Of a stretch of DNA of 64,000 nt, positions 44,845 through 58,273 are shown piece by piece. Source of the DNA: Bolinopsis microptera (Eukaryota; Ctenophora; Tentaculata; Lobata; Bolinopsidae); contig NC_087077.1 in the NCBI RefSeq assembly GCF_026151205.1, positions 18,824,975 through 18,888,974 of the forward strand, given 5' to 3'. The notes below the pieces were generated by a model, which worked only from the letters and a program-made list of their open reading frames with translations, did no database searches and had not been told where the DNA came from. The position numbers and the translations under genes were made by a program. The first letter of the stretch is position 1. Every line of letters starts with the position of its first letter.

Positions 44845-46395
44845 ATGTACTACACATCACTACTACTATTGACATTCCTCTTTCTTATCCCGACGGCAAG
44901 TGCAAAGAAAAAACCAAACATCTGTCCGGACATGGTCCAACTAGGCACCAACAAAGTAACGTTCTGTAACGTGACACAGAGATGGGAGACACGCATCGCA
45001 AAGAACACAGTCATCTTCTTTTCCTGGCTCCCGATCATCCTCAACTTCTTCTGGATAGCCTTTCTGGGCTGGGCTACCGGCTTTAAAGCTGTCGCCAAAA
45101 GAGGCAGGCTTAAATACCAGAAATATCTAAAGTTCCTTCCTAGCCATAATTCCATCACCTACCAGAAAATAGGTACCTTTATCCTGGAGCCCACGCCTGT
45201 ATTCCGGGCGTGGATATTTGTCATTAAATGGTTTTACATGCCATTTATCATTATGGCACACGACATAGTTTGCTTAGGTTTTGATTCCTACTACTATTAC
45301 AAAATGGAGATTACATTCCACACAATTCTTCACTACAAGGTTATTAGGAACGGCTATGCACTGGATGCCATGATGGTTTTCAGTTATATTGGCCTTGCGA
45401 AGAATATAGCTTTAGGAGCCCTCATATTTGGATCACTGAACGACCTGAAGGGCCAAGGTATGGACCGAATGGAGAGTGACGGACATCAGGACTATGATGA
45501 CGACCTACCAATCGTGATTATCAACGAGAGGCTCGCTAGAAGGGTACCTGGAAGAGAGAGTAACTTCGGAGACTCACTCTACGTTCTGTCTGAGGAGGAG
45601 CGGATCAGGTTCGGACTAGTTCGAGAGGAGCACGAGGGAGAGTTCACCAGACCGCCTAAAACAGGACCACGGCCCATGCAGCTAAAGAGAGATGAGATAG
45701 ATCCCAACATTGACATGTCCCTGGAGGCCATCAGGGTTAGGAATGTAAACCTTTTCACAATAATGGCAATAAAGAAAGGAACGTTCATTTACCCAGCCCA
45801 CTGTGTGATGAGCCTGGTATGTACGGATTGTATCCAGCTCTTCCTCCAGTTCTTTTTTGTGGAGAAGTACATTGTAATGTTTGACTGGTCTGTAACCGTT
45901 AAAGTTACTTTAGGAGCAATATCTGGGATTATAGGTATCATCTTCAACCTCCAATTCATTCCCTATCAAATGACGCACATCTTAACAAAGATGTTGGATA
46001 AGGTCTTCTTCCTTCTGCTATACATTACACTAGGTCTCAAATCTATCTGCAACATCATTCGGTTCGTTGCGTGTTGGATACGGGCCTTGACAGGAGTGAC
46101 AAAGGCCAATTGCTACCGCCTCGAAAAGACCGGCCACCTACATCAAACCCCTTTTGCGGCGAACTGTTTGGCAACAGAAGACTGGATTGTGCTGGTATTA
46201 ATCTGGGTTGCTATGGTATGCGCAGTGGTGATGATAATTATCCAGTACAGGCAGGTCAGTAGGAGAGTGAGACTGTACGATGCGGACGAGGAGGAGGAGG
46301 AAGATGCAAATGTGGTAACAGGGCCAGCAGGGGAGACAATACCAGGGGGTCGTAGGGAGGGTCACATCTTAGTAATCCCCGACTCAGGCAGGTGA
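44845..46395 (+). CDS. Unrecognised multi-pass membrane protein (516 aa)
   Basis: I do not recognise the family. An N-terminal signal peptide (residues 1-20, ending PTASA) is followed by an extracellular or lumenal segment with an NVT glycosylation site and two cysteines. Seven hydrophobic segments are visible at about 55-80, 121-146, 174-197, 317-338, 350-372, 387-412 and 446-467. A long polar loop (198-316) lies between the third and fourth. The tail is very acidic (DADEEEEED, 479-487). The frame is one exon with strong coding character. The last 20 codons are the first unit of the 61-bp satellite that follows. The apparent stop TGA at 46393-46395 lies directly in the sequence CAGGTGAGA, a good splice donor, so the real C-terminus could lie in a later exon beyond the array. 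Confidence 0.8.
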   Translation: MYYTSLLLLTFLFLIPTASAKKKPNICPDMVQLGTNKVTFCNVTQRWETRIAKNTVIFFSWLPIILNFFWIAFLGWATGFKAVAKRGRLKYQKYLKFLPSHNSITYQKIGTFILEPTPVFRAWIFVIKWFYMPFIIMAHDIVCLGFDSYYYYKMEITFHTILHYKVIRNGYALDAMMVFSYIGLAKNIALGALIFGSLNDLKGQGMDRMESDGHQDYDDDLPIVIINERLARRVPGRESNFGDSLYVLSEEERIRFGLVREEHEGEFTRPPKTGPRPMQLKRDEIDPNIDMSLEAIRVRNVNLFTIMAIKKGTFIYPAHCVMSLVCTDCIQLFLQFFFVEKYIVMFDWSVTVKVTLGAISGIIGIIFNLQFIPYQMTHILTKMLDKVFFLLLYITLGLKSICNIIRFVACWIRALTGVTKANCYRLEKTGHLHQTPFAANCLATEDWIVLVLIWVAMVCAVVMIIIQYRQVSRRVRLYDADEEEEEDANVVTGPAGETIPGGRREGHILVIPDSGR

Positions 46396-49300
46396 GACTA
46401 TACCAGGGGGTCGTAGGGAGGGTCACATCTTAGTCATCCCCGACTCAGGCAGGTGAGACAATACCAGGGGGTCGTAGGGAGGGTCACATCTTAGTCATCC
46501 CCGACTCAGGCAGGTGAGACAATACCAGGGGGTCGTAGGGAGGGTCACATCTTAGTCATCCCCGACTCAGGCAGGTGAGACAATACCAGGGGGTCGTAGG
46601 GAGGGTCACATCTTAGTCATCCCCAACTCAGGCAGGTGAGACAATACCAGGGGGTCGTAGGGAGGGTCACATCTTAGTCATCCCCGACTCAGGCAGGTGA
46701 TACAATACCAGGGGGTCGTAGGGAGGGTCACATCTTAGTCATCCCCGACTCAGGCAGGTGAGACAATACCAGGGGGTCGTAGGGAGGGTCACATCTTAGT
46801 CATCCCCGACTCAGGCAGGTGAGACAATACCAGGGGGTCGTAGGGAGGGTCACATCTTAGTCATCCCCGACTCAGGCAGGTGAGACAATACCAGGGGGTC
46901 GTAGGGAGGGTCACATCTTAGTCATCCCCGACTCAGGCAGGTGAGACAATACCAGGGGGTCGTAGGGAGGGTCACATCTTAGTCATCCCCGACTCAGGCA
47001 GGTGAGACAATACCAGGGGGTCGTAGGGAGGGTCACATCTTAGTCATCCCCGACTCAGGCAGGTGAGACAATACCAGGGGGTCGTAGGGAGGGTCACATC
47101 TTAGTCATCCCCGACTCAGGCAGGTGAGACAATACCAGGGGGTCGTAGGGAGGGTCACATCTTAGTCATCCCCGACTCAGGCAGGTGAGACAATACCAGG
47201 GGGTCGTAGGGAGGGTCACATCTTAGTCATCCCCGACTCAGGCAGGTGAGACAATACCAGGGGGTCGTAGGGAGGGTCACATCTTAGTCATCCCCGACTC
47301 AGGCAGGTGAGACAATACCAGGGGGTCGTAGGGAGGGTCACATCTTAGTCATCCCCGACTCAGGCAGGTGAGACAATACCAGGGGGTCGTAGGGAGGGTC
47401 ACATCTTAGTCATCCCCGACTCAGGCAGGTGAGACAATACCAGGGGGTCGTAGGGAGGGTCACATCTTAGTCATCCCCGACTCAGGCAGGTGAGACAATA
47501 CCAGGGGGTCGTAGGGAGGGTCACATCTTAGTCATCCCCGACTCAGGCAGGTGAGACAATACCAGGGGGTCGTAGGGAGGGTCACATCTTAGTCATCCCC
47601 GACTCAGGCAGGTGAGACAATACCAGGGGGTCGTAGGGAGGGTCACATCTTAGTCATCCCCGACTCAGGCAGGTGAGACAATACCAGGGGGTCGTAGGGA
47701 GGGTCACATCTTAGTCATCCCCGACTCAGGCAGGTGAGACAATACCAGGGGGTCGTAGGGAGGGTCACATCTTAGTCATCCCCGACTCAGGCAGGTGAGA
47801 CAATACCAGGGGGTCGTAGGGAGGGTCACATCTTAGTCATCCCCGACTCAGGCAGGTGAGACAATACCAGGGGGTCGTAGGGAGGGTCACATCTTAGTCA
47901 TCCCCGACTCAGGCAGGTGAGACAATACCAGGGGGTCGTAGGGAGGGTCACATCTTAGTCATCCCCGACTCAGGCAGGTGAGACAATACCAGGGGGTCGT
48001 AGGGAGGGTCACATCTTAGTCATCCCCGACTCAGGCAGGTGAGACAATACCAGGGGGTCGTAGGAGGGTCACATCTTAGTCATCCCCGACTCAGGCAGGT
48101 GAGACAATACCAGGGGGTCGTAGGGAGGGTCACATCTTAGTCATCCCCGACTCAGGCAGGTGAGACAATACCAGGGGGTCGTAGGGAGGGTCACATCTTA
48201 GTCATCCCCGACTCAGGCAGGTGAGACAATACCAGGGGGTCGTAGGGAGGGTCACATCTTAGTCATCCCCGACTCAGGCAGGTGAGACAATACCAGGGGG
48301 TCGTAGGGAGGGTCACATCTTAGTCATCCCCGACTCAGGCAGGTGAGACAATACCAGGGGGTCGTAGGGAGGGTCACATCTTAGTCATCCCCGACTCAGG
48401 CAGGTGAGACAATACCAGGGGGTCGTAGGGAGGGTCACATCTTAGTCATCCCCGACTCAGGCAGGTGAGACAATACCAGGGGGTCGTAGGGAGGGTCACA
48501 TCTTAGTCATCCCCGACTCAGGCAGGTGAGACAATACCAGGGGGTCGTAGGGAGGGTCACATCTTAGTCATCCCCGACTCAGGCAGGTGAGACAATACCA
48601 GGGGGTCGTAGGGAGGGTCACATCTTAGTCATCCCCGACTCAGGCAGGTGAGACAATACCAGGGGGTCGTAGGGAGGGTCACATCTTAGTCATCCCCGAC
48701 TCAGGCAGGTGAGACAATACCAGGGGGTCGTAGGGAGGGTCACATCTTAGTCATCCCCGACTCAGGCAGGTGAGACAATACCAGGGGGTCGTAGGGAGGG
48801 TCACATCTTAGTCATCCCCGACTCAGGCAGGTGAGACAATACCAGGGGGTCGTAGGGAGGGTCACATCTTAGTCATCCCCGACTCAGGCAGGTGAGACAA
48901 TACCAGGGGGTCGTAGGGAGGGTCACATCTTAGTCATCCCCGACTCAGGCAGGTGAGACAATACCAGGGGGTCGTAGGGAGGGTCACATCTTAGTCATCC
49001 CCGACTCAGGCAGGTGAGACAATACCAGGGGGTCGTAGGGAGGGTCACATCTTAGTCATCCCCGACTCAGGCAGGTGAGACAATACCAGGGGGTCGTAGG
49101 GAGGGTCACATCTTAGTCATCCCCGACTCAGGCAGGTGAGACAATACCAGGGGGTCGTAGGGAGGGTCACATCTTAGTCATCCCCGACTCAGGCAGGTGA
49201 GACAATACCAGGGGGTCGTAGGGAGGGTCACATCTTAGTCATCCCCGACTCAGGCAGGTGAGACAATACCAGGGGGTCGTAGGGAGGGTCACATCTTAGT

Positions 49301-52300
49301 CATCCCCGACTCAGGCAGGTGAGACAATACCAGGGGGTCGTAGGGAGGGTCACATCTTAGTCATCCCCGACTCAGGCAGGTGAGACAATACCAGGGGGTC
49401 GTAGGGAGGGTCACATCTTAGTCATCCCCGACTCAGGCAGGTGAGACAATACCAGGGGGTCGTAGGGAGGGTCACATCTTAGTCATCCCCGACTCAGGCA
49501 GGTGAGACAATACCAGGGGGTCGTAGGGAGGGTCACATCTTAGTCATCCCCGACTCAGGCAGGTGAGACAATACCAGGGGGTCGTAGGGAGGGTCACATC
49601 TTAGTCATCCCCGACTCAGGCAGGTGAGACAATACCAGGGGGTCGTAGGGAGGGTCACATCTTAGTCATCCCCGACTCAGGCAGGTGAGACAATACCAGG
49701 GGGTCGTAGGGAGGGTCACATCTTAGTCATCCCCGACTCAGGCAGGTGAGACAATACCAGGGGGTCGTAGGGAGGGTCACATCTTAGTCATCCCCGACTC
49801 AGGCAGGTGAGACAATACCAGGGGGTCGTAGGGAGGGTCACATCTTAGTCATCCCCGACTCAGGCAGGTGAGACAATACCAGGGGGTCGTAGGGAGGGTC
49901 ACATCTTAGTCATCCCCGACTCAGGCAGGTGAGACAATACCAGGGGGTCGTAGGGAGGGTCACATCTTAGTCATCCCCGACTCAGGCAGGTGAGACAATA
50001 CCAGGAGACTATACCAGGGGGTCGTAGGGAGGGTCACATCTTAGTCATCCCCGACTCAGGCAGGTGAGACAATACCAGGGGGTCGTAGGGAGGGTCACAT
50101 CTTAGTCATCCCCGACTCAGGCAGGTGAGACAATACCAGGGGGTCGTAGGGAGGGTCACATCTTAGTCATCCCCGACTCAGGCAGGTGAGACAATACCAG
50201 GGGGTCGTAGGGAGGGTCACATCTTAGTCATCCCCGACTCAGGCAGGTGAGACAATACCAGGGGGTCGTAGGGAGGGTCACATCTTAGTCATCCCCGACT
50301 CAGGCAGGTGAGACAATACCAGGGGGTCGTAGGGAGGGTCACATCTTAGTCATCCCCGACTCAGGCAGGTGAGACAATACCAGGGGGTCGTAGGGAGGGT
50401 CACATCTTAGTCATCCCCGACTCAGGCAGGTGAGACAATACCAGGGGGTCGTAGGGAGGGTCACATCTTAGTCATCCCCGACTCAGGCAGGTGAGACAAT
50501 ACCAGGGGGTCGTAGGGAGGGTCACATCTTAGTCATCCCCGACTCAGGCAGGTGAGACAATACCAGGGGGTCGTAGGGAGGGTCACATCTTAGTCATCCC
50601 CGACTCAGGCAGGTGAGACAATACCAGGGGGTCGTAGGGAGGGTCACATCTTAGTCATCCCCGACTCAGGCAGGTGAGACAATACCAGGGGGTCGTAGGG
50701 AGGGTCACATCTTAGTCATCCCCGACTCAGGCAGGTGAGACAATACCAGGGGGTCGTAGGGAGGGTCACATCTTAGTCATCCCCGACTCAGGCAGGTGAG
50801 ACAATACCAGGGGGTCGTAGGGAGGGTCACATCTTAGTCATCCCCGACTCAGGCAGGTGAGACAATACCAGGGGGTCGTAGGGAGGGTCACATCTTAGTC
50901 ATCCCCGACTCAGGCAGGTGAGACAATACCAGGGGGTCGTAGGGAGGGTCACATCTTAGTCATCCCCGACTCAGGCAGGTGAGACAATACCAGGGGGTCG
51001 TAGGGAGGGTCACATCTTAGTCATCCCCGACTCAGGCAGGTGAGACAATACCAGGGGTCGTAGGGAGGGTCACATCTTAGTCATCCCCGACTCAGGCAGG
51101 TGAGACAATACCAGGGGGTCGTAGGGAGGGTCACATCTTAGTCATCCCCGACTCAGGCAGGTGAGACAATACCAGGGGTCGTAGGGAGGGTCACATCTTA
51201 GTCATCCCCGACTCAGGCAGGTGAGACAATACCAGGGGGTCGTAGGGAGGGTCACATCTTAGTCATCCCCGACTCAGGCAGGTGAGACAATACCAGGGGG
51301 TCGTAGGGAGGGTCACATCTTAGTCATCCCCGACTCAGGCAGGTGAGACAATACCAGGGGGTCGTAGGGAGGGTCACATCTTAGTCATCCCCGACTCAGG
51401 CAGGTGAGACAATACCAGGGGGTCGTAGGGAGGGTCACATCTTAGTCATCCCCGACTCAGGCAGGTGAGACAATACCAGGGGGTCGTAGGGAGGGTCACA
51501 TCTTAGTCATCCCCGACTCAGGCAGGTGAGACAATACCAGGGGGTCGTAGGGAGGGTCACATCTTAGTCATCCCCGACTCAGGCAGGTGAGACAATACCA
51601 GGGGGTCGTAGGGAGGGTCACATCTTAGTCATCCCCGACTCAGGCAGGTGAGACAATACCAGGGGGTCGTAGGGAGGGTCACATCTTAGTCATCCCCGAC
51701 TCAGGCAGGTGAGACAATACCAGGGGGTCGTAGGGAGGGTCACATCTTAGTCATCCCCGACTCAGGCAGGTGAGACAATACCAGGGGGTCGTAGGGAGGG
51801 TCACATCTTAGTCATCCCCGACTCAGGCAGGTGAGACAATACCAGGGGGTCGTAGGGAGGGTCACATCTTAGTCATCCCCGACTCAGGCAGGTGAGACAT
51901 ACCAGGGGGTCGTAGGGAGGGTCACATCTTAGTCATCCCCGACTCAGGCAGGTGAGACAATACCAGGGGGTCGTAGGGAGGGTCACATCTTAGTCATCCC
52001 CGACTCAGGCAGGTGAGACAATACCAGGGGGTCGTAGGGAGGGTCACATCTTAGTCATCCCCGACTCAGGCAGGTGAGACAATACCAGGGGGTCGTAGGG
52101 AGGGTCACATCTTAGTCATCCCCGACTCAGGCAGGTGAGACAATACCAGGGGGTCGTAGGGAGGGTCACATCTTAGTCATCCCCGACTCAGGCAGGTGAG
52201 ACAATACCAGGGGGTCGTAGGGAGGGTCACATCTTAGTCATCCCCGACTCAGGCAGGTGAGACAATACCAGGGGGTCGTAGGGAGGGTCACATCTTAGTC

Positions 52301-55300
52301 ATCCCCGACTCAGGCAGGTGAGACAATACCAGGGGGTCGTAGGGAGGGTCACATCTTAGTCATCCCCGACTCAGGCAGGTGAGACAATACCAGGGGGTCG
52401 TAGGGAGGGTCACATCTTAGTCATCCCCGACTCAGGCAGGTGAGACAATACCAGGGGGTCGTAGGGAGGGTCACATCTTAGTCATCCCCGACTCAGGCAG
52501 GTGAGACAATACCAGGGGGTCGTAGGGAGGGTCACATCTTAGTCATCCCCGACTCAGGCAGGTGAGACAATACCAGGGGGTCGTAGGGAGGGTCACATCT
52601 TAGTCATCCCCGACTCAGGCAGGTGAGACAATACCAGGGGGTCGTAGGGAGGGTCACATCTTAGTCATCCCCGACTCAGGCAGGTGAGACAATACCAGGG
52701 GGTCGTAGGGAGGGTCACATCTTAGTCATCCCCGACTCAGGCAGGTGAGACAATACCAGGGGGTCGTAGGGAGGGTCACATCTTAGTCATCCCCGACTCA
52801 GGCAGGTGAGACAATACCAGGGGGTCGTAGGGAGGGTCACATCTTAGTCATCCCCGACTCAGGCAGGTGAGACAATACCAGGGGGTCGTAGGGAGGGTCA
52901 CATCTTAGTCATCCCCGACTCAGGCAGGTGAGACAATACCAGGGGGTCGTAGGGAGGGTCACATCTTAGTCATCCCCGACTCAGGCAGGTGAGACAATAC
53001 CAGGGGGTCGTAGGGAGGGTCACATCTTAGTCATCCCCGACTCAGGCAGGTGAGACAATACCAGGGGGTCGTAGGGAGGGTCACATCTTAGTCATCCCCG
53101 ACTCAGGCAGGTGAGACAATACCAGGGGGTCGTAGGGAGGGTCACATCTTAGTCATCCCCGACTCAGGCAGGTGAGACAATACCAGGGGGTCGTAGGGAG
53201 GGTCACATCTTAGTCATCCCCGACTCAGGCAGGTGAGACAATACCAGGGGGTCGTAGGGAGGGTCACATCTTAGTCATCCCCGACTCAGGCAGGTGAGAC
53301 AATACCAGGGGGTCGTAGGGAGGGTCACATCTTAGTCATCCCCGACTCAGGCAGGTGAGACAATACCAGGGGGTCGTAGGGAGGGTCACATCTTAGTCAT
53401 CCCCGACTCAGGCAGGTGAGACAATACCAGGGGGTCGTAGGGAGGGTCACATCTTAGTCATCCCCGACTCAGGCAGGTGAGACAATACCAGGGGGTCGTA
53501 GGGAGGGTCACATCTTAGTCATCCCCGACTCAGGCAGGTGAGACAATACCAGGGGGTCGTAGGGAGGGTCACATCTTAGTCATCCCCGACTCAGGCAGGT
53601 GAGACAATACCAGGGGGTCGTAGGGAGGGTCACATCTTAGTCATCCCCGACTCAGGCAGGTGAGACAATACCAGGGGGTCGTAGGGAGGGTCACATCTTA
53701 GTCATCCCCGACTCAGGCAGGTGAGACAATACCAGGGGGTCGTAGGGAGGGTCACATCTTAGTCATCCCCGACTCAGGCAGGTGAGACAATACCAGGGGG
53801 TCGTAGGGAGGGTCACATCTTAGTCATCCCCGACTCAGGCAGGTGAGACAATACCAGGGGGTCGTAGGGAGGGTCACATCTTAGTCATCCCCGACTCAGG
53901 CAGGTGAGACAATACCAGGGGGTCGTAGGGAGGGTCACATCTTAGTCATCCCCGACTCAGGCAGGTGAGACAATACCAGGGGGTCGTAGGGAGGGTCACA
54001 TCTTAGTCATCCCCGACTCAGGCAGGTGAGACAATACCAGGGGGTCGTAGGGAGGGTCACATCTTAGTCATCCCCGACTCAGGCAGGTGAGACAATACCA
54101 GGGGGTCGTAGGGAGGGTCACATCTTAGTCATCCCCGACTCAGGCAGGTGAGACAATACCAGGGGGTCGTAGGGAGGGTCACATCTTAGTCATCCCCGAC
54201 TCAGGCAGGTGAGACAATACCAGGGGGTCGTAGGGAGGGTCACATCTTAGTCATCCCCGACTCAGGCAGGTGAGACAATACCAGGGGGTCGTAGGGAGGG
54301 TCACATCTTAGTCATCCCCGACTCAGGCAGGTGAGACAATACCAGGGGGTCGTAGGGAGGGTCACATCTTAGTCATCCCCGACTCAGGCAGGTGAGACAA
54401 TACCAGGGGGTCGTAGGGAGGGTCACATCTTAGTCATCCCCGACTCAGGCAGGTGAGACAATACCAGGGGGTCGTAGGGAGGGTCACATCTTAGTCATCC
54501 CCGACTCAGGCAGGTGAGACAATACCAGGGGGTCGTAGGGAGGGTCACATCTTAGTCATCCCCGACTCAGGCAGGTGAGACAATACCAGGGGGTCGTAGG
54601 GAGGGTCACATCTTAGTCATCCCCGACTCAGGCAGGTGAGACAATACCAGGGGGTCGTAGGGAGGGTCACATCTTAGTCATCCCCGACTCAGGCAGGTGA
54701 GACAATACCAGGGGGTCGTAGGGAGGGTCACATCTTAGTCATCCCCGACTCAGGCAGGTGAGACAATACCAGGGGGTCGTAGGGAGGGTCACATCTTAGT
54801 CATCCCCGACTCAGGCAGGTGAGACAATACCAGGGGGTCGTAGGGAGGGTCACATCTTAGTCATCCCCGACTCAGGCAGGTGAGACAATACCAGGGGGTC
54901 GTAGGGAGGGTCACATCTTAGTCATCCCCGACTCAGGCAGGTGAGACAATACCAGGGGGTCGTAGGGAGGGTCACATCTTAGTCATCCCCGACTCAGGCA
55001 GGTGAGACAATACCAGGGGGTCGTAGGGAGGGTCACATCTTAGTCATCCCCGACTCAGGCAGGTGAGACAATACCAGGGGGTCGTAGGGAGGGTCACATC
55101 TTAGTCATCCCCGACTCAGGCAGGTGAGACAATACCAGGGGGTCGTAGGGAGGGTCACATCTTAGTCATCCCCGACTCAGGCAGGTGAGACAATACCAGG
55201 GGGTCGTAGGGAGGGTCACATCTTAGTCATCCCCGACTCAGGCAGGTGAGACAATACCAGGGGGTCGTAGGGAGGGTCACATCTTAGTCATCCCCGACTC

Positions 55301-57140
55301 AGGCAGGTGAGACAATACCAGGGGGTCGTAGGGAGGGTCACATCTTAGTCATCCCCGACTCAGGCAGGTGAGACAATACCAGGGGGTCGTAGGGAGGGTC
55401 ACATCTTAGTCATCCCCGACTCAGGCAGGTGAGACAATACCAGGGGGTCGTAGGGAGGGTCACATCTTAGTCATCCCCGACTCAGGCAGGTGAGACAATA
55501 CCAGGGGGTCGTAGGGAGGGTCACATCTTAGTCATCCCCGACTCAGGCAGGTGAGACAATACCAGGGGGTCGTAGGGAGGGTCACATCTTAGTCATCCCC
55601 GACTCAGGCAGGTGAGACAATACCAGGGGGTCGTAGGGAGGGTCACATCTTAGTCATCCCCGACTCAGGCAGGTGAGACAATACCAGGGGGTCGTAGGGA
55701 GGGTCACATCTTAGTCATCCCCGACTCAGGCAGGTGAGACAATACCAGGGGGTCGTAGGGAGGGTCACATCTTAGTCATCCCCGACTCAGGCAGGTGAGA
55801 CAATACCAGGGGGTCGTAGGGAGGGTCACATCTTAGTCATCCCCGACTCAGGCAGGTGAGACAATACCAGGGGGTCGTAGGGAGGGTCACATCTTAGTCA
55901 TCCCCGACTCAGGCAGGTGAGACAATACCAGGGGGTCGTAGGGAGGGTCACATCTTAGTCATCCCCGACTCAGGCAGGTGAGACAATACCAGGGGGTCGT
56001 AGGGAGGGTCACATCTTAGTCATCCCCGACTCAGGCAGGTGAGACAATACCAGGGGGTCGTAGGGAGGGTCACATCTTAGTCATCCCCGACTCAGGCAGG
56101 TGAGACAATACCAGGGGGTCGTAGGGAGGGTCACATCTTAGTCATCCCCGACTCAGGCAGGTGAGACAATACCAGGGGGTCGTAGGGAGGGTCACATCTT
56201 AGTCATCCCCGACTCAGGCAGGTGAGACAATACCAGGGGGTCGTAGGGAGGGTCACATCTTAGTCATCCCCGACTCAGGCAGGTGAGACAATACCAGGGG
56301 GTCGTAGGGAGGGTCACATCTTAGTCATCCCCGACTCAGGCAGGTGAGACAATACCAGGGGGTCGTAGGGAGGGTCACATCTTAGTCATCCCCGACTCAG
56401 GCAGGTGAGACAATACCAGGGGGTCGTAGGGAGGGTCACATCTTAGTCATCCCCGACTCAGGCAGGTGAGACAATACCAGGGGGTCGTAGGGAGGGTCAC
56501 ATCTTAGTCATCCCCGACTCAGGCAGGTGAGACAATACCAGGGGGTCGTAGGGAGGGTCACATCTTAGTCATCCCCGACTCAGGCAGGTGAGACAATACC
56601 AGGGGGTCGTAGGGAGGGTCACATCTTAGTCATCCCCGACTCAGGCAGGTGAGACAATACCAGGGGGTCGTAGGGAGGGTCACATCTTAGTCATCCCCGA
56701 CTCAGGCAGGTGAGACAATACCAGGGGGTCGTAGGGAGGGTCACATCTTAGTCATCCCCGACTCAGGCAGGTGAGACAATACCAGGGGGTCGTAGGGAGG
56801 GTCACATCTTAGTCATCCCCGACTCAGGCAGGTGAGACAATACCAGGGGGTCGTAGGGAGGGTCACATCTTAGTCATCCCCGACTCAGGCAGGTGAGACA
56901 ATACCAGGGGGTCGTAGGGAGGGTCACATCTTAGTCATCCCCGACTCAGGCAGGTGAGACAATACCAGGGGGTCGTAGGGAGGGTCACATCTTAGTCATC
57001 CCCGACTCAGGCAGGTGAGACAATACCAGGGGGTCGTAGGGAGGGTCACATCTTAGTCATCCCCGACTCAGGCAGGTGAGACAATACCAGGGGGTCGTAG
57101 GGAGGGTCACATCTTAGTCATCCCCGACTCAGGCAGGTGA
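46332..57140. repeat. 61-bp satellite array, about 177 units (10.8 kb)
   Basis: Head-to-tail units of 61 bases (GTGAGACAATACCAGGGGGT, then CGTAGGGAGGGTCACATCTT, then AGTCATCCCCGACTCAGGCA, then G). Most units are identical. Exceptions include unit 1 inside the coding region (46332-46392), GAGACTATACC in unit 2, GTGATAC near 46700, one-base deletions near 48061, 51052, 51172 and 51897, and an irregular junction at 49996-50013. Each unit carries G5, G3 and G3 runs within 17 bases, a donor-like CAGGTGAGA and an acceptor-like CATCTTAG. No long open frame crosses it, since 61 is not a multiple of three. The array ends at 57140. Confidence 0.98.
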
Positions 57141-58273
57141 ATTTAGCAGTTTTGACAATACTGAACAGTACTGGTAAGGAATGTGCTGATGAATACAGAG
57201 CTGGACAGGGAAGTGCTGAAAAGGGTAGGAAAGGAAGGAGAGAGCTGGAAAATACAGCAAAAGAGGGACTGAGCTTGTAAAGAGTAAGGATAATTAGACT
57301 AGATAGCTGATGAATACCTCAATAGCAATGGACAGTGCTCGTTCAGCGAGTTCCAATGTTTTTTTAGTTAAAACTTAAAGCTTTAATTGCAGTAAACATG
57401 GTGGCGAGACTTTTTTATACATGAAAAGCTTGTTTTTCCCTCGCACGGTAAGAAATTAGCCAACATAGCAAGGAACACTTAGATAATCTGATCTGAGGAA
57501 ACTAGAACTACTGAGAATAAATGATAATGTTGGAGTAAATAATTAAGCTTATGTCCTTACTTTCCATGAACAGATAAGATTTTAGTTTTAATTTATTTTA
57601 GAGTTAACTTCTACCTTTCTAGATATCATGGTCGCACGGTGATGTTTATAATAGCTATTTTCTCACAGTTTCTTAATAGTTTAATTTATGCGAGTAATAT
57701 TTATGCAAGTTCAAAGTTATACAAGTTTCAGTTTCAGTGGAATATATTGAATAGTGGTAGCAGTTTCAAGTAACACTAAGATTAATAGCATACAAACTAA
57801 AGTTTATAGTTTTGAATATTAATTATATCTTAACTAGCTGTTTCTAAGTTATTAATTGCTTTCTCTGTATGCATGATGCTTGCGTTATTGTAGCGTTTAT
57901 AATTTATAATTGTGGTTGCAAAAAGCAACTTTTGAACAGTGGTTTTGATTGCTTTCAAAATTTATAAATGTGGTTACAAAAGGCAAATGCAGTGGTTACG
58001 AGATGCTTACTTAAGCTTGTTGTCAGAACTGGATCTCATAATAGTCGTATGGTTATTATCAATTTATCATAATAGGTTACACACTAACGCGAACGTGAGA
58101 ATCTAAGGAACTCACATGGTTCATTTCAAATACGTTTAAATATAATGACCACTACCGGTACCATGGTGAACAACTGGCCGGGATAACTTATTAAACAAAC
58201 TCATGGCCCAAACATGTTTTTGCAAACATTTTGTTTGCTTATTGTTACCATGTTGATTGTTGATCTTCAATTA
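57141..58273. other. AT-rich sequence after the satellite
   Basis: No supported gene. The first 150 bases are purine-rich (GGAAAGGAAGGAGAGAGCTG near 57227) and could be 3' untranslated or intron sequence of the membrane-protein gene. No coding exon was recognised. Confidence 0.4.

Noticed and set aside
46332-57140. CRISPR-like array
   Set aside because: Units are contiguous and identical with no variable spacers, in an animal genome. It is a satellite.
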